Assembly (NCBI GenBank): GCA_012274445.1
Contig: JAAROD010000011.1
Span: forward strand, 434,001-498,000
Direction of reading: 5' to 3'
From: Sclerotiophoma versabilis
Taxonomy: Eukaryota > Ascomycota > Dothideomycetes > Pleosporales > Didymellaceae
DNA length: 64,000 bases
Part shown: positions 46,559 to 57,585 of the stretch, piece by piece
Numbering within the stretch: the stretch's first letter is position 1
Layout: each line of letters begins with the position of its first letter
Translations under genes and position numbers: made by a program
The notes under the pieces: generated by a model
What the model saw: the letters and a program-made list of their open reading frames with translations, nothing else
Told to the model about the DNA's origin: nothing
Database searches by the model: none

Positions 46559-49500
46559 TCAAGCACAACCCCAAATCAGCCCAAGTCTAGTGATCAGACC
46601 TTGGCTTTCCTCTCCATAGAAGCCACGCAAGGTCCAATTTGCACGTGCAAGCTTCGGCGCTTGCTCCGTCAGCTTCGAGACGATGTCCAGTCCATCGTCT
46701 TCACGGTGATTTCCGAGATACCGAATCGTGGAGATATCCAATGGCCAGAGTGGCAGCTCCCCGTTCTCATCCCCACAAACCAGCTCGACCGAGTTGACAA
46801 ATGGATCAGGCTTACTGATGGTCTTACCCACTGTGAGCTGAGCCGCAACTATGGGACCTTTGACCTCACAGCTCCACGTTTCTGGACCTTCGGTGTAGGT
46901 ACCATGGGTCGTTTGCTTGTCGTTGCCGTAGTCTACCTTCAAGCCGCTCAGTCTGCCCCCTGATACACTGAAGGTGATCTTGCGAATCTTGTCGGATCCA
47001 GCAAGGACATCCAGTGCACTGAAGCTGTTGGCAGTCGAAGACGACGGTCCGGTAGAGACACAGTCGCCCATGTAGAAGTGCTCCGTAGGCTTGGTCTCGG
47101 ACATCGCTTTCCGTGTCTTTTTCTGCAACGAGGGACCCATTCCAAGGAGATTTTTCGCTGGTGGCATTTGAACAGTAGCTGTAGCAGCTGTAGACACTTC
47201 TTTGCCCCAGACAATCCCCAGGCCCTCGAAGCTATCGACGAAAGTAAAACCAAAAAAGCCACGGAATGACCATTGACGATAGTCCGCCATGGAATATTTG
47301 TGGGTAACTCCAGCAATTTTGTTGCCAACGGTCAAGACATTGCACTTCGAGGTCGCCACAGCAATGGCGGTAACTGAGAGCTTGTCATCTGCCCCTTTGA
47401 CGGTATGAACCTCCACCTCGGTGATAACCTCATCCGATTCGAGCTGCAGCACATCCTTGGGATTGCCTTTCATTTGACCGTGAGAAATTTCGTTGCCGGC
47501 CGAGTACTTGACGTAGATGCCCTTTATCTTGCCCTCATCGTTCCAGAATCTCAGTTCTGTGGGACGTTCGTTGTGCTCCAAGCTCTCAAGATCATTGAAG
47601 AATGCCGCACCAGTTGAGATGCCGCTCTTGTCAAGTAAACTTTGCATGCGATAGTCGCCTGCACGGTAAACAAGGGCAGAAACGGATTTCCGTATATCTT
47701 CATGCAGTTCTGCATTGTCCTTGGCGGCGTTGGCAAGGAGTGAACCTCGCTCATCCGGAATGGGAGTCTGCGTCTCAATCAGCAACTGTTCGCGGGAGAT
47801 AGGGAGAGTAAGATTCACAATAAGGGCTTCTTCCAACTTCTTCTTCAACCTGCTAATTTCATTGTTTCGGTCCTTGACATACTGGTCTTTCTGAGCCTGG
47901 TCTTCTTTCGCAAGTTTCCATTGCGCCATAGTAGGCAGTTCTTCTTTTTCAGGGGTCTAAATGCTTTCAGTTATTGATGTTACGTCTTGATATTGAGAAA
48001 ACATACAGGAAGAAGTAGTTTGAACACGCTCGGGCTTAGATACTGATATGTACGGGAAGGGTCACAGGCGACTTTCGGGTCTCTGGTGACGGCATCGACC
48101 TACGGTTTTAGATGAGCATGAGTTCGGGACTTCTGACATCTGTTACTTACCTCTCTTACGATTTTGATCATCTCAAAACGGCAATCAGCAGCAGCGAGCT
48201 CCAACCCAAAGACATCAGGATTGTAGAGCTCGAGCGTTTTGGCTTCCGGAGGCTCCTCAATCGGTGCCGGTACTTTATCTTGCTTCGGTACTAGTGCCAG
48301 CATATCCATGTTGTCGGTTTTGTTCTGCGCCTCGATTGCATTTTTTTGCATTTTGTTCTTCCTTTCTTGAGCAGCCAGATATTTCTTGGCATACTTCTGC
48401 AAGCCCTCTGGGAGATCGTAGCTGCGTAACTCTATTTGTTTTTTGTTCAATCCTGATATCACTGGCGACAGGTCAGTTCAATTCATGACAACACATGAAG
48501 AGAATACTCACTAAGTTGGATCTCCTTCCACATAAACTTGTAGTCCTGCCCATCTTCAGTGCATGAATTTCAACGTTTCTGGACAATTGCTCACTCACGG
48601 TGTATGCATCATACAGAGATGCAGTGTAGACTCCGGCGTTCTCGTAATCCAGCGGAGATCCTTTCTTAGATGCTTCGTGGTAACTCCGCAACGAGGTATA
48701 TTTGGTCAGGATTGCGCTGAGAACCGATGTTAGTCATACAGATAGTCATCAGATAGTTCGATACTTGCCTTATACGCTGTGGACCTGCGATGAATATATC
48801 AGTGATGTGGGTGGCAAATTGGTCTGGATACTTACACGCGGCGACTGCGTCTGGAAAGCTCATGGCTACCTTCTTCAAACTTTCCAGCGTCCATTCCTCG
48901 ACAGTATCCGGCCTAATATCACCTCCCCCCGACCACGCAACGCTTGAGGTACGTTAGCATAAGACTTGTTGAGGTTGATCTTCGAGTCTAACCTGATCTT
49001 GGTCTGTGCACCCTTCAGATGGGAATTTTTGTCTTTGTTGCCAGAAGCCTGACCTTTGACCTCCACACCACTGAACTCTGCCGCAATTTCAAGGCCGCCA
49101 CCGATGTGGTTTTTTGCCAAGGTATCCGCACTAGTGATGGAGATGATGGCATTGAACTCACCACCTTCAATGAATCCTGAGATAAAGCAGTCACCATAGA
49201 TATCTGTGAACTGCCCTTCATCAATGTAGTCAATCGGAGAGAATTGAGTGACGTTGTCAGCTACCAACCGTTGGTTGACAACCTTAACATGCACGAGGTA
49301 GTTGATGTCGGCCTTTTTGATCTCAGAGGAATCAACAAAACCAGCATGACCCTTGAGTCCGCCCAAACCAGCCATCTTTATTTCGAGTGCTCCTAAGTTA
49401 CGCTTTAATTACTGTCGAAGAATTATTTGATGGAGGAGGCTTACCGCTCACGTCGAGTTTTTCGAGGACGTCCGAGCTGTTTTCAATGAAAGACGCCTCC

Positions 49501-49799
49501 CAAGTAACGACTTGACTGACTTCCTTTTGTCCATCCACAATAGTCCGAACCATGCTGCCATTCGCTCCCTGTAGGACACCGTCGGGTGTAAGCTGTCTTG
49601 ATGATGTGGTCAAACGCCCGGACTCCATGGTCCCAGCATCAGTTTTTTGGGTCAACTGGCCGGCGCGTAGGTCCTGATCTGAGGCCGGCACATTGCCAGG
49701 TTTCCGCACAACATCGTTGACGCACAGAGTCTGGGTATAGGAATTGAAACCCATGCCCAAGCGCATGGCGCTATTGTATGGCGCCAACATAAGAGCCAT
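46559..49799 (-). CDS. MACPF-like protein with coiled coil and two jacalin-like lectin domains
   Basis: Exons 49799-49445, 49392-48993, 48942-48836, 48784-48769, 48716-48599, 48545-48512, 48461-48151, 48099-48007 and 47956-46559 sum to 944 codons (943 aa) with every phase consistent. Seven introns are GT-AG; the one at 48768-48717 is GC-AG. The N-terminal ~460 residues are paralogous to the gene at 51795 (YNSAMRLGMGFNSYTQTLCV; YGDCFISGFIEGGEF, which has the [YWF]-G-x-x-[FY]-x6-G-G spacing of the MACPF signature; ILTKYTSLRSY; YLSPSVFKLLLP). A short coiled coil follows (NNEISRLKKKLEEAL). Then come two jacalin-like beta-prism domains (ELRFWNDEGKIKGIYVKYS ... LGIVWG and ITFSVSGGRLSGLKVDYG ... LGLIWG). 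No signal peptide. Likely role: carbohydrate-guided, membrane-active protein. Activity is inferred from architecture only. Confidence 0.82.
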
Positions 49800-50306
49800 A
49801 ATGGGAGATCGCAAGAGTTATAGCAGTAGGTGTTCAACAATCGAGAAAGAGCACGTAATAGAGGAGTCAAAAGGACATATACTGGTCTTGATCAAAGGGA
49901 CACTCATAAGTAGAAGAACGTTCGTTTTGTCTGATAGATCACAGCCTACGTTGGCTTGAGCGTCGGGAGATGGTGCATGGTAGTGAATGTGCATCTAGCC
50001 CACAAGCCACCAATCAATGGCTTGCAGGTACCAGCCCAAGAAGCCGCCCCCACTAGGTTGATGCTAGAAGTTTTGAGGAGAGCTGAACATGCGGAGACGC
50101 CGTCTCGAGGTTGGTAAAGCCCTGACTAAAAATGACAGCCATCTTCTGGATACGAGCCGGTCCAAGCGACGCGGGGTCTGCCGTTTCTTAGCGCCACGTC
50201 ACTTCCCCTTTGGGCACACTAAGAGTACAGGCGCTGGCTATGAACATTGCAGCGTTGTCCCTCGTGTAGTGAAGATGTCTAATCTTCAGGCACTTCAACG
50301 AGAGCC
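49800..50306. other. Divergent promoter region between two MACPF-like genes
   Basis: About 500 bases between the starts of the long lectin-tailed gene (-) and the short MACPF-like gene (+). A shared promoter is possible. A GGCTTGAGC (49953-49961) resembles the GGCTTAAGCC motif found ahead of two other cluster genes. Confidence 0.45.
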
Positions 50307-51346
50307 ATGATGAGAGTCGAAGATGTTTACCCGAAAGACCCTTACAAACCTACAGTCAAGTATGCTGGTGCGCATCGTACGCCATTTACGGTGCCTTGGG
50401 CTGCAGGCAGAGCTCAAATAGGTGCAGGTTTCAACACCCAGCGTGGCGAGACGGACGCTCTGTTCATGAAACGTTCGGCCTTTCAAGGTGCAGTGGGTAC
50501 TCCGTTGCAATTTCGAGAATGCCAAGTTACCTCGATGAAGGACGAATCGCAGACGGACACAGCAAGCTCATCCGAAAACGACAACTTCGCTATCAGCGCC
50601 TCAGTGGGAGGCAGTCTTCTGGGTGCCTCTGGCAGAGGGAGCTTTGAGAAGAGGGTGCAAGATAATCAGAATGTCAGTTCACTCAATGCCTGTCACAAAA
50701 ATACGGGCGAACATACTAATCGATTGAGTAGCGATCAAACATCAATGTTCGTGCCGAACATGTATGCGGACAGATCGACACTGTCAGCCCACCAGATCTG
50801 GATATTGAGGCAGTCAAGCTTCTATACGGCTCCTCTGACCCTGTCAAAGAATTCTGCGAAGCCTATGGCGATTTCTACGTTGCAGGCTATCGGGTGGGTG
50901 CAGTGAACCACACCATCATTTCCGGGCAGCTGGTCAACAAATCATTCTTTCAAGCAAAGCGCGCAGAGCTCGAAGTGAAAGCTTTTTTCACATTCCACAA
51001 GTCCATCAACGACGTGCAACGATCTGCGAGTGATGCGGGAGCGTTACGCGTCGACGCGTACGACTCGCTCGCTGCTGTCAATGAAGACTTTACAGCCTAC
51101 AATGAAGAAGATGGCAATCGGGTTGTCGCGATGGCCTCCGAAAATAGACAAAGGGCAATGACGATTGGCAAAAGAGCTACTAGAATCCTGTATGAGAGGT
51201 TTTCATTGTATCAAGGGTGCGCCTTGCACCAAGACACGGTGGATCGACTCTGCGACGAGGGACATATCACAGAGTTGCTTCTAGCTCCTTTTGCCTCACT
51301 AAGGCAGTATCAGTCTATTCTTTCGCTTCGGGACAGCAGGCGCTAG
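50307..51346 (+). CDS. Short MACPF-like protein
   Basis: Exons 50307-50672 and 50732-51346, 59-nt intron; 326 aa. The start is ATG 50307 (50310 is also ATG). The N-terminal half contains IGAGFNTQRGETDA, a Ser-rich region and SASVGGSLLGASGRGSFEK, a Gly/Ser alternation like a membrane-inserting beta hairpin. Right after the intron comes NINVRAEHVCG, then EAYGDFYVAGYRVGAVN, which fits the MACPF signature spacing (Y-G-x-x-Y-x6-G-A). The C-terminal ~150 residues are helical and charged. There is no signal peptide and no lectin domain. It looks like a different subfamily from the two long MACPF-like genes that flank it. Pore formation is not shown by the sequence. Confidence 0.72.
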
Positions 51347-51794
51347 CACTACCCAATGCAGAAGAGGTTACTCAAAGGAGAAGAAGCAGTGACCACCTAG
51401 TGTGGATGCTGCAGGGTCTGGAGCCTTTGCGGAGCAGCTGAAATTTAATTGATCGTCCCCGTAAGCGAACGTGGTCCCTGCACTAGTGCTGTGAAGGCGC
51501 AACGCTATGGCTTAAGCCACAAAAAGTGCTAAGCTGAAGCCATACGAGGCGGCCTCATGACCATCACCACGTAGGAGACTCATTCTGCAATGTCCCAGAG
51601 CGGTCCACAGATCCTCGGTAGCTCCGAGAGTGGGAGGCCCTTCAAGGTGCTGTCTTCGAGGGCCAATGGGTTTTCATGCAGAGCTCCAGGTCGGTTTAAA
51701 ACCGCCAGACCGCCGCTCCGAAGCTTCACAGCGTTCTAATCATATCCACCTTGCAAGACAATATCACAGAATTCGAAAATCATTATCTCTCATC
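51347..51794. other. Upstream region of the second long MACPF-like gene
   Basis: About 450 bases with one palindrome (51508-51519). The last ~50 bases are A/T- and C-rich, like a leader. No gene recognised. Confidence 0.45.
51508..51519. promoter_or_regulatory. Palindrome TGGCTTAAGCCA, possible operator
   Basis: A perfect 12-bp palindrome about 280 bases ahead of the ATG at 51795. Eleven bases (GCTTAAGCCAC) are shared with 44199-44209, at a similar distance ahead of the ATG at 43910. It may be a binding site for a dimeric regulator of the cluster; chance is not excluded. Confidence 0.35.
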
Positions 51795-53537
51795 ATGTCT
51801 ACTCAAGTCGTCCCATACAACACTGCTATGCAGCTTGGCTCGGGCTTCAACTCGTTCACTCAGACATTATGTGTTGACCACGCTGTGGTTCGCGACTTGG
51901 ACTTGCTAGTTGAATCCAAAAGCGAAGATATTAAGGAGAACAAGGCCAAACAGGTTGCTCAGTCTGTCGTCTACAAGACCAGCATCATCAACAAGACAAC
52001 CGATGTTACAGACGAGATGGATGTACGTATGTCACTATCTACTCGGCTTACTTCACTAACTGCTGTCTCACCCTGATAGATTCGCCCTGCCTTTACGATC
52101 AAGTATGATCAAATAGGGGTGGAGGGTAGTGGTAAATTCATCAATACCAACAAGATAAAAGACAGCGATGTCAGCATAATGGTTTCGGTGAAGGTGGTCA
52201 ACCAGATCATCTACGACCACTCTCTTATCAAGTTTCAGCCCATCACTAACATCGCCGATGCTTCGCCACAGCGTCTGCTCGAGGTATTCGGGGATTCATT
52301 CATCTCCGGTTGGCAGGAGGGAGGCGAGTTTCTGGCTGTGATCAGTATCAAAGCTAAGAATCGAGATGAGGCACAGACCATTACCGCCAAGTAAGCTTCC
52401 AGGCAATTTGTCACATTTTAGACATTGACTCATCGCTATAGCGCCAAGATTGCTTTCTCCCACAACAAAGATGCCCCTGCAGGTGGTGACAAGAAGGAGT
52501 TGTCTGGGAACCTTGCCCTCGACAAGTTCGAAAAGATCAAGAAAGAACTCGCTGCTGAGAACGAAGTCTCAGTCTCTGTGACGTGGAATGGTGGTGGCCA
52601 AGACATCAAGGCTCGTAAGTCTGCTTGCACCCTCGTGTGAACAATTAGCTCATCGAATATAGCCGAAAGGGATTGGGACTTTGATACCATGAAGGAAGTA
52701 GCCCTGAAGTTCCCTGATCTTGTCGCTAAAACACCTATCCGAACCCACGCGCTGCTCACCAAATACACGGCGCTCCGAAGTTTCTATACCACCCAGAGCT
52801 TCACCCTGCCGGCATACGATAAGACAGGAACTTACACAAACGTTCTCCAAGAAGCATATCTTGACTACAAGTCCATTCTCGGAACGATCCAAGTTCTCGC
52901 ATTTGATGTTACCGAGGGTACAAAGGCTCTCGTAGATAACCCGCGAGCCAGGAAGGCCGGTAAGTTCCCCTTCATACATTCATGTCACTCACAGCTCACG
53001 TTTCAGCAGTCGAACAAGCCAAAGCAGGAACCACTGGTGTGGAAGGCGGAACAGATGCCACGGAAGCGGACAAGGAAACTCCGCCGAGCACCGATGCGGA
53101 GTCGACTGACGGCAGTGTTGTTGAAGTCGCCAAAGCGGCCGAAGATATTCCTAAGGTGGTCACATTCCCACCATTGCTGATTGAGGAGCCTTTCCCTGCT
53201 ACCATCGACGGTTTGGAAGACGCGCGTCTGAAGTGCCGCTTCATGATGAACCGTATAATTCAAGAGGTAATATCTTCTGACCTCATGACATTGTCTATTT
53301 GCTAACACTCAGCGTCTCCAGATTGACAACATCGCCATCAAACCAGAAATCGCTATTGACGAGAAACGGAAACCGCCCTATCTTAGCCCCTTCTTGTTCA
53401 AGATGATGTTGCCTCTCGGTGTCGCACTTCCAGCAAAGGCCACCGAGGCTGCGCAAGCAGTCGCAGCGGCGAACATCCAGCCGGATGCGTTGACTAAGCA
53501 AATTACTGCAATTGCAAACACTACGACTAAGGCATGA
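51795..53537 (+). CDS. Long MACPF-like protein without lectin tail
   Basis: Exons 51795-52022, 52080-52390, 52442-52614, 52663-52959, 53007-53266 and 53322-53537 sum to 495 codons (494 aa), all phases consistent; introns are 47-57 nt. It is a clear paralogue of the N-terminal half of the gene at 46559-49799: PYNTAMQLGSGFNSFTQTLC at the start, VSVKVVNQ, FGDSFISGWQEGGEF (MACPF signature spacing), LLTKYTALRSF, CRFMMNRIIQE and YLSPFLFKMMLP. Where the paralogue runs on into a coiled coil and jacalin domains, this protein ends after a short Ala-rich tail. An acidic low-complexity insert (about residues 340-385) separates its halves. No signal peptide. Possible roles are partner, inhibitor or simpler version of the lectin-tailed protein; this is inference. 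Confidence 0.82.
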
Positions 53538-54183
53538 TTTGTGGTTGACATTGGACTTTCTATGTAGCGACGTAGAAGTAACATGCACATGTAGTTTGTG
53601 CATTGTCGACATGGGTACCTGATGGTATTTGTACTGTAGCTTCATCTGAACTGGGAGTGAATTACAAATGCCCAGTATAGTGTCTGAACTTGCTTAATTA
53701 ATTCGCGGGGCTTAGGCTTCACTGCTCTCTTCTAAAAGAAATTCGACGAAACCTTTGTCATGTGCTGTTGTAAACCCCCAACACTATCTTTGTCTCGCAC
53801 TGCTTACCTGAGCTGCTCGGTAACAATGAGTACTTCCTGGCTGATGCCTCCACATGCTGCTTCCTGTAAGCCGTTGTTGTGCTCGCCCAGCCCCGGGCTC
53901 CAGACCATCCAAGATGCTTGTTACGGACTGGCATCAAGTCAATCAAGCGGCTTTCGCCGCTTTCAGTAGTAGTCTACTGCAGTAGTCAGGCCAGTTTCTG
54001 TTCTAGAGGGGCGCCACTACGCCAGTCTCGGAGTTGGCGATGTGGTAGGCATGCGTTGCCCCACTTTCGATCGTGTATATAAGCTTAACCAGCTGGGCTG
54101 ATAGACGAACAAACATCAATCTTCATTCCCTCAATCTCCAACTCTTCTCTCCAAAGAACCAAACTCTTTATTCCCCAACAATT
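53538..54183. other. Upstream region of the orphan gene
   Basis: About 650 bases. The promoter of the next gene lies at its end, with a TATA box at 54076. Nothing else recognised. Confidence 0.45.
54076..54082 (+). promoter_or_regulatory. TATA box candidate
   Basis: TATATAA about 108 bases ahead of the ATG at 54184, followed by a C/T/A-rich leader. The distance leaves room for a leader of about 75 bases. Confidence 0.55.
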
Positions 54184-54963
54184 ATGTCGGTCGCACCGTT
54201 CAAGAAGATCGGTTGGAGAATTGCGTACCAGCAACTACTCGCAGGCTTCTTTGAAGGCGCAACCGAAGATCTTTTGAAGAACGTGGTGCGTAAAACCACT
54301 GGGATCGAGAAGAGCAAGGCCGTGGACAGTCTAGGCAGCACAGAGCTCAAATACCTGCTTGGCATGAAGCAAGTAGCCCTGGGCCGAGTCTTCTACGAGC
54401 TCATCAAGTCTGCAACCACGACCAAGGCAGTTGACTACTTCCACTCCTTCGCCCCAACTCCCGACTGGGAAAGCCCTATCCCGGCGGGCGTAGGTTCGAT
54501 TGTCATAAAAAAGGATCCCAGCAACGATCCGTTCCAGATGACGTTGGAGCAAGAGCGGGCCATCAAGCAACCCATCAACCAGTCAGAGCGCTGGCAGGAT
54601 CATGTAAAGATCACCTACGCATACTTCGAAGCCACGGCCAAGCTGCAGTCTCAGATTTACAATCAAAACATCTTCAACGGTTGGGAGTTCATCAACCTTC
54701 TCTGCATCCAAGAAGCCGCGATAGGCGATGGTATCATTGATACCGAACGACTGTACAAGCGGATTTGCGCCGAGTTTCCGGAGCTGCAGCCGCGCATTGG
54801 ATACAGGCCTGTCATGCAATTTGTCATCTACAGATCATCCAAGGACGTTGTGGAGCAGCTGGCATTTCTCACGGTGGCTGTATTTGCCAGCCGTATGATT
54901 TATGAGTGTGTCAAAGATGTTAGGAAACCCTGGCCACAAATACCAGAAGAAGGGATGGCCTGA
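54184..54963 (+). CDS. Unrecognised 259-aa protein at the cluster edge
   Basis: Intronless ORF with a good ATG, TATA box and leader. The family is not recognised. The sequence is mostly helical with amphipathic segments (QQLLAGFFEGATEDLLKN, YAYFEATAKLQSQIYN, FPELQPRIGYRPVMQF) and a moderately hydrophobic stretch near the end (VVEQLAFLTVAVFASRMIYE) that may be a helix or a single membrane segment. It has no signal peptide. It sits beside the MACPF-like genes on the same strand as the last of them, so it may belong to the cluster; the sequence alone does not show it. Confidence 0.72.
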   Translation: MSVAPFKKIGWRIAYQQLLAGFFEGATEDLLKNVVRKTTGIEKSKAVDSLGSTELKYLLGMKQVALGRVFYELIKSATTTKAVDYFHSFAPTPDWESPIPAGVGSIVIKKDPSNDPFQMTLEQERAIKQPINQSERWQDHVKITYAYFEATAKLQSQIYNQNIFNGWEFINLLCIQEAAIGDGIIDTERLYKRICAEFPELQPRIGYRPVMQFVIYRSSKDVVEQLAFLTVAVFASRMIYECVKDVRKPWPQIPEEGMA

Positions 54964-56162
54964 AGGCTACGGAGTAAGGTAGAGGAGAGTTCAAGTAAGC
55001 TTAGCAGTCTCTCCTAGATATGGAAGACACTCTTTCCAACTTCACCTCGACTGTAATCGTTTTCCGTATTCTACACAGCTCCAAATAGCCTTTATTTATC
55101 TGCGATAACGAGCTTTTCTGTCTCCTCGTCGGGGAAGGTGTAGCTGTAGTATGTGTAGCTGAAAGCCTTTAGTTTTAACCGCAGGTGACTGCCAACAGAA
55201 TTCCGACACATCAGTAGCGAAACCGCCGGGAACAGGACTACCTGGCTGCTCTGAATTGGTCGCGCGTGGGTCTGTTGTCGGGCTGTGATGTGAGGCAATA
55301 GAATCTGTCGCTGTGGCTGCTTCTCTTGGATTAAATTCATCTGCTCGTTTAACCAGATCGGATCTTTCTCGTGCTCCTGTAGATGGTGCTCAAGTCAAGT
55401 TGCGGAAGCGTTTTTGTATAGCGGTCCTGCGACAGGTGTTCAAGGTGAGGATCAGAGATGATCTGGGACTGACGTGCGAGAAATGCGCGAATGCAAAAAG
55501 ATCTAGGAAGAGAGGGTCTTTACGTTCCTCTCGCGTGTTCAGTCACATACACTAAAGTGAGGTTTACCCGGGGACTAGATAATGTGCTGCGTGCACCTGG
55601 TTCTAGCCAATTGAAAACCACACCAGTACTTTCCGAGCTCTTTTTTACAAGTAACCAGTTTAGGTATAAAACTAATACACTCAACGACGTCTCTCTCCAC
55701 TATACTCTGAATCTTTCTACAGATACACATTTGCGTGTCCGCTTCAGGGCTCAACCTCTACGACATGCTCTTTACTGCTGTTTTAGTGTAGAACTTCCTT
55801 AAATTTCGTGCTTCTTCTCGACATATCTGACTTCGTACCTTTCAGAAGATGGGCGAGATGGCGCTGATGTCTTGCTCTCTGCAATCTCTGTCACTGTATC
55901 GAAAAAAGGATGTTTGAGAGTTATGTTTGTGCCGCTGTCCGCGTGGTGCGCATGTTAAAACCCAGAGTTGCAGATGCACGTATGCTATGCTGTTTACAAC
56001 AAATCTCACTTATATCGTTGGATTTAGGTCTGGAAACGTGCAACTTGGATAGTATTGTGAAAAACATGATGATTGAGCTCATTCAACGCCTTGCAATGCA
56101 CCGGCCTTCCCATATCGACCTAGACCAAATGTATGATACAAAATTCTTTGGCCAATTTTCAT
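54964..56162. other. Convergent intergenic region
   Basis: About 1.2 kb between two converging stops. Only small non-ATG ORFs. It marks the right border of the lectin/MACPF-like cluster. No repeat or RNA gene recognised. Confidence 0.4.
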
Positions 56163-57585
56163 CTACAAGTACTTCTTCGGCGCACCGGCCCGCCTTTTCT
56201 TGTATACCATATATGCGCCAACAACCATGACCTGGACCGCAAATGCGATGGCCAAGACACTTATCCAGCTCAATCCATGCTGCTGGACAACGGCCTTGAC
56301 CACATCCGGAATATCCATGTGGTTGTCCTCCATCCTCTTATGCATGGCCGCAATGATCTCCCTGTAATCTTTGCTCTCTAGATCGCGCAGGATCTGGTTA
56401 GCGGTGGTTTGGGTGCCTTCGGAGAGGCGCACGTTGTGTGCGGTGCGGTCATCGATGGGCGTAAGGCGTGACATGATTGCGTTGTGTCGCTCCTCGGAGA
56501 CAACGTTGAGCGACTCGATGGCGGCGTAGAGGGCAGCGATATGGTGGGCCATGTCTTGGATGCGGTTGTGCAGATCCTCGAAGCGATCGTTGTCCGTCTT
56601 TAGGCTGCTGGCCAAGACGTCCTGGATCCACGGCGGGATTTGCTGCGAGGAAGCCATCTTCTTGGGCGGCGAGTCCTGCTGCTGGGCGTGCTGCTGCTGG
56701 GCAGACTCTTGGTGGGGCTGGTTCTGAACGGGCTGTTGGTGGTGCTGGTTGCGGGCGTCGGGGAAGCGTTGGCGGATGGGCTCTTCGCGGGTGTGCGAGG
56801 TTGTGGTGGAGACGATGAACTTGTGGACTTCAAAAGAGTCGGGGTTCTCGGCTGAGGCGGCGCTCACGCCGAAGTAGTAGTCTTGGGGCAGTTTGACCTG
56901 GTGTGGTTGGTTAGCGGGTGCTGCAGCGGTTTCTCGTCCACGGACGCACCTTGTCGGTCTTGAAGCACGGCTCGCCGTTGACAGTGACCTCGAGCAGGCC
57001 GTCGGCGTGGTGCAGCTTGATGGTGCTGAGGTGGCCACGATTCCTGTAGGCGTGGTCGCACTTGCCGAAAGCCAGCTGGTCCGGGTCGGGGTGGGATCTG
57101 AAGTCGATGGTCCCGTCGTTGAGGAAGCCCCGCACGGAGCCGCCGCGGCCCTCGTACTGGTCAACGACCAAGACCAGGCCGTCGAACTTGGGGGCAGTGT
57201 ACAGGCTGTTCGGCTTGTCGTGCGCCTGGCTCTCCTTGACGTACCAGAGCTGCAGGTTCCCGGCGCCGCGCTCCATGCCGGTTACCCTGAAGTCCAGTGC
57301 GGCGGTCCAGTCTCCGCCATGGTGCATTGGGTCGACCGCCCAGAACGCGCCGCGCCTGCTGCCGGGGTACGGCGGTGTGAGGATGACGCGGTCGGAGAAG
57401 ATGTGGGGCTTGTAGTCGTCGACGCCCTGGAGGTGGAAGTGGGGGATGTCGCGGAGGTCCGGCGAGATGTCGACGCCCTCCTTGTGGCCGAAGCTGAGGT
57501 TGTCTATGACATACTGGGCGCGCGCTGCGGAGACGGCAAGGGTGGACCAGGCGATGGCCTGGAGGGTCCGCGAGGTCAGGTACAT
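56163..57585 (-). CDS. L-type (legume-like) lectin cargo receptor, ERGIC-53/Emp46-47 type
   Basis: Binds high-mannose glycoproteins and cycles between ER and Golgi. Exons 57585-56950 and 56897-56163, 52-nt intron; 457 codons (456 aa). A signal peptide ends near SAARAQ. The lectin domain (about residues 25-240) shows NLSFGHKEG, GAFWAVDPMHHGGDW, FDGLVLVVDQYEGRGG and GDAHAYRN-like elements seen as GKCDHAYRN, then YYFGVSAASA after the intron. A Gln/His-rich linker and a short coiled coil (about 300-400) follow. The C-terminal membrane helix ISVLAIAFAVQVMVVGAYMV is followed by a cytosolic tail YKKRRAGAPKKYL with basic and aromatic trafficking signals. Calcium-ligand positions cannot all be checked by eye. 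Confidence 0.93.

Noticed and set aside
46559..47929. Tandem jacalin protein as a separate gene starting at the ATG at 47929
   Set aside because: A 50-nt GT-AG intron (48006-47957) joins this exon in phase to the MACPF-like exons upstream and the nine exons sum to whole codons.
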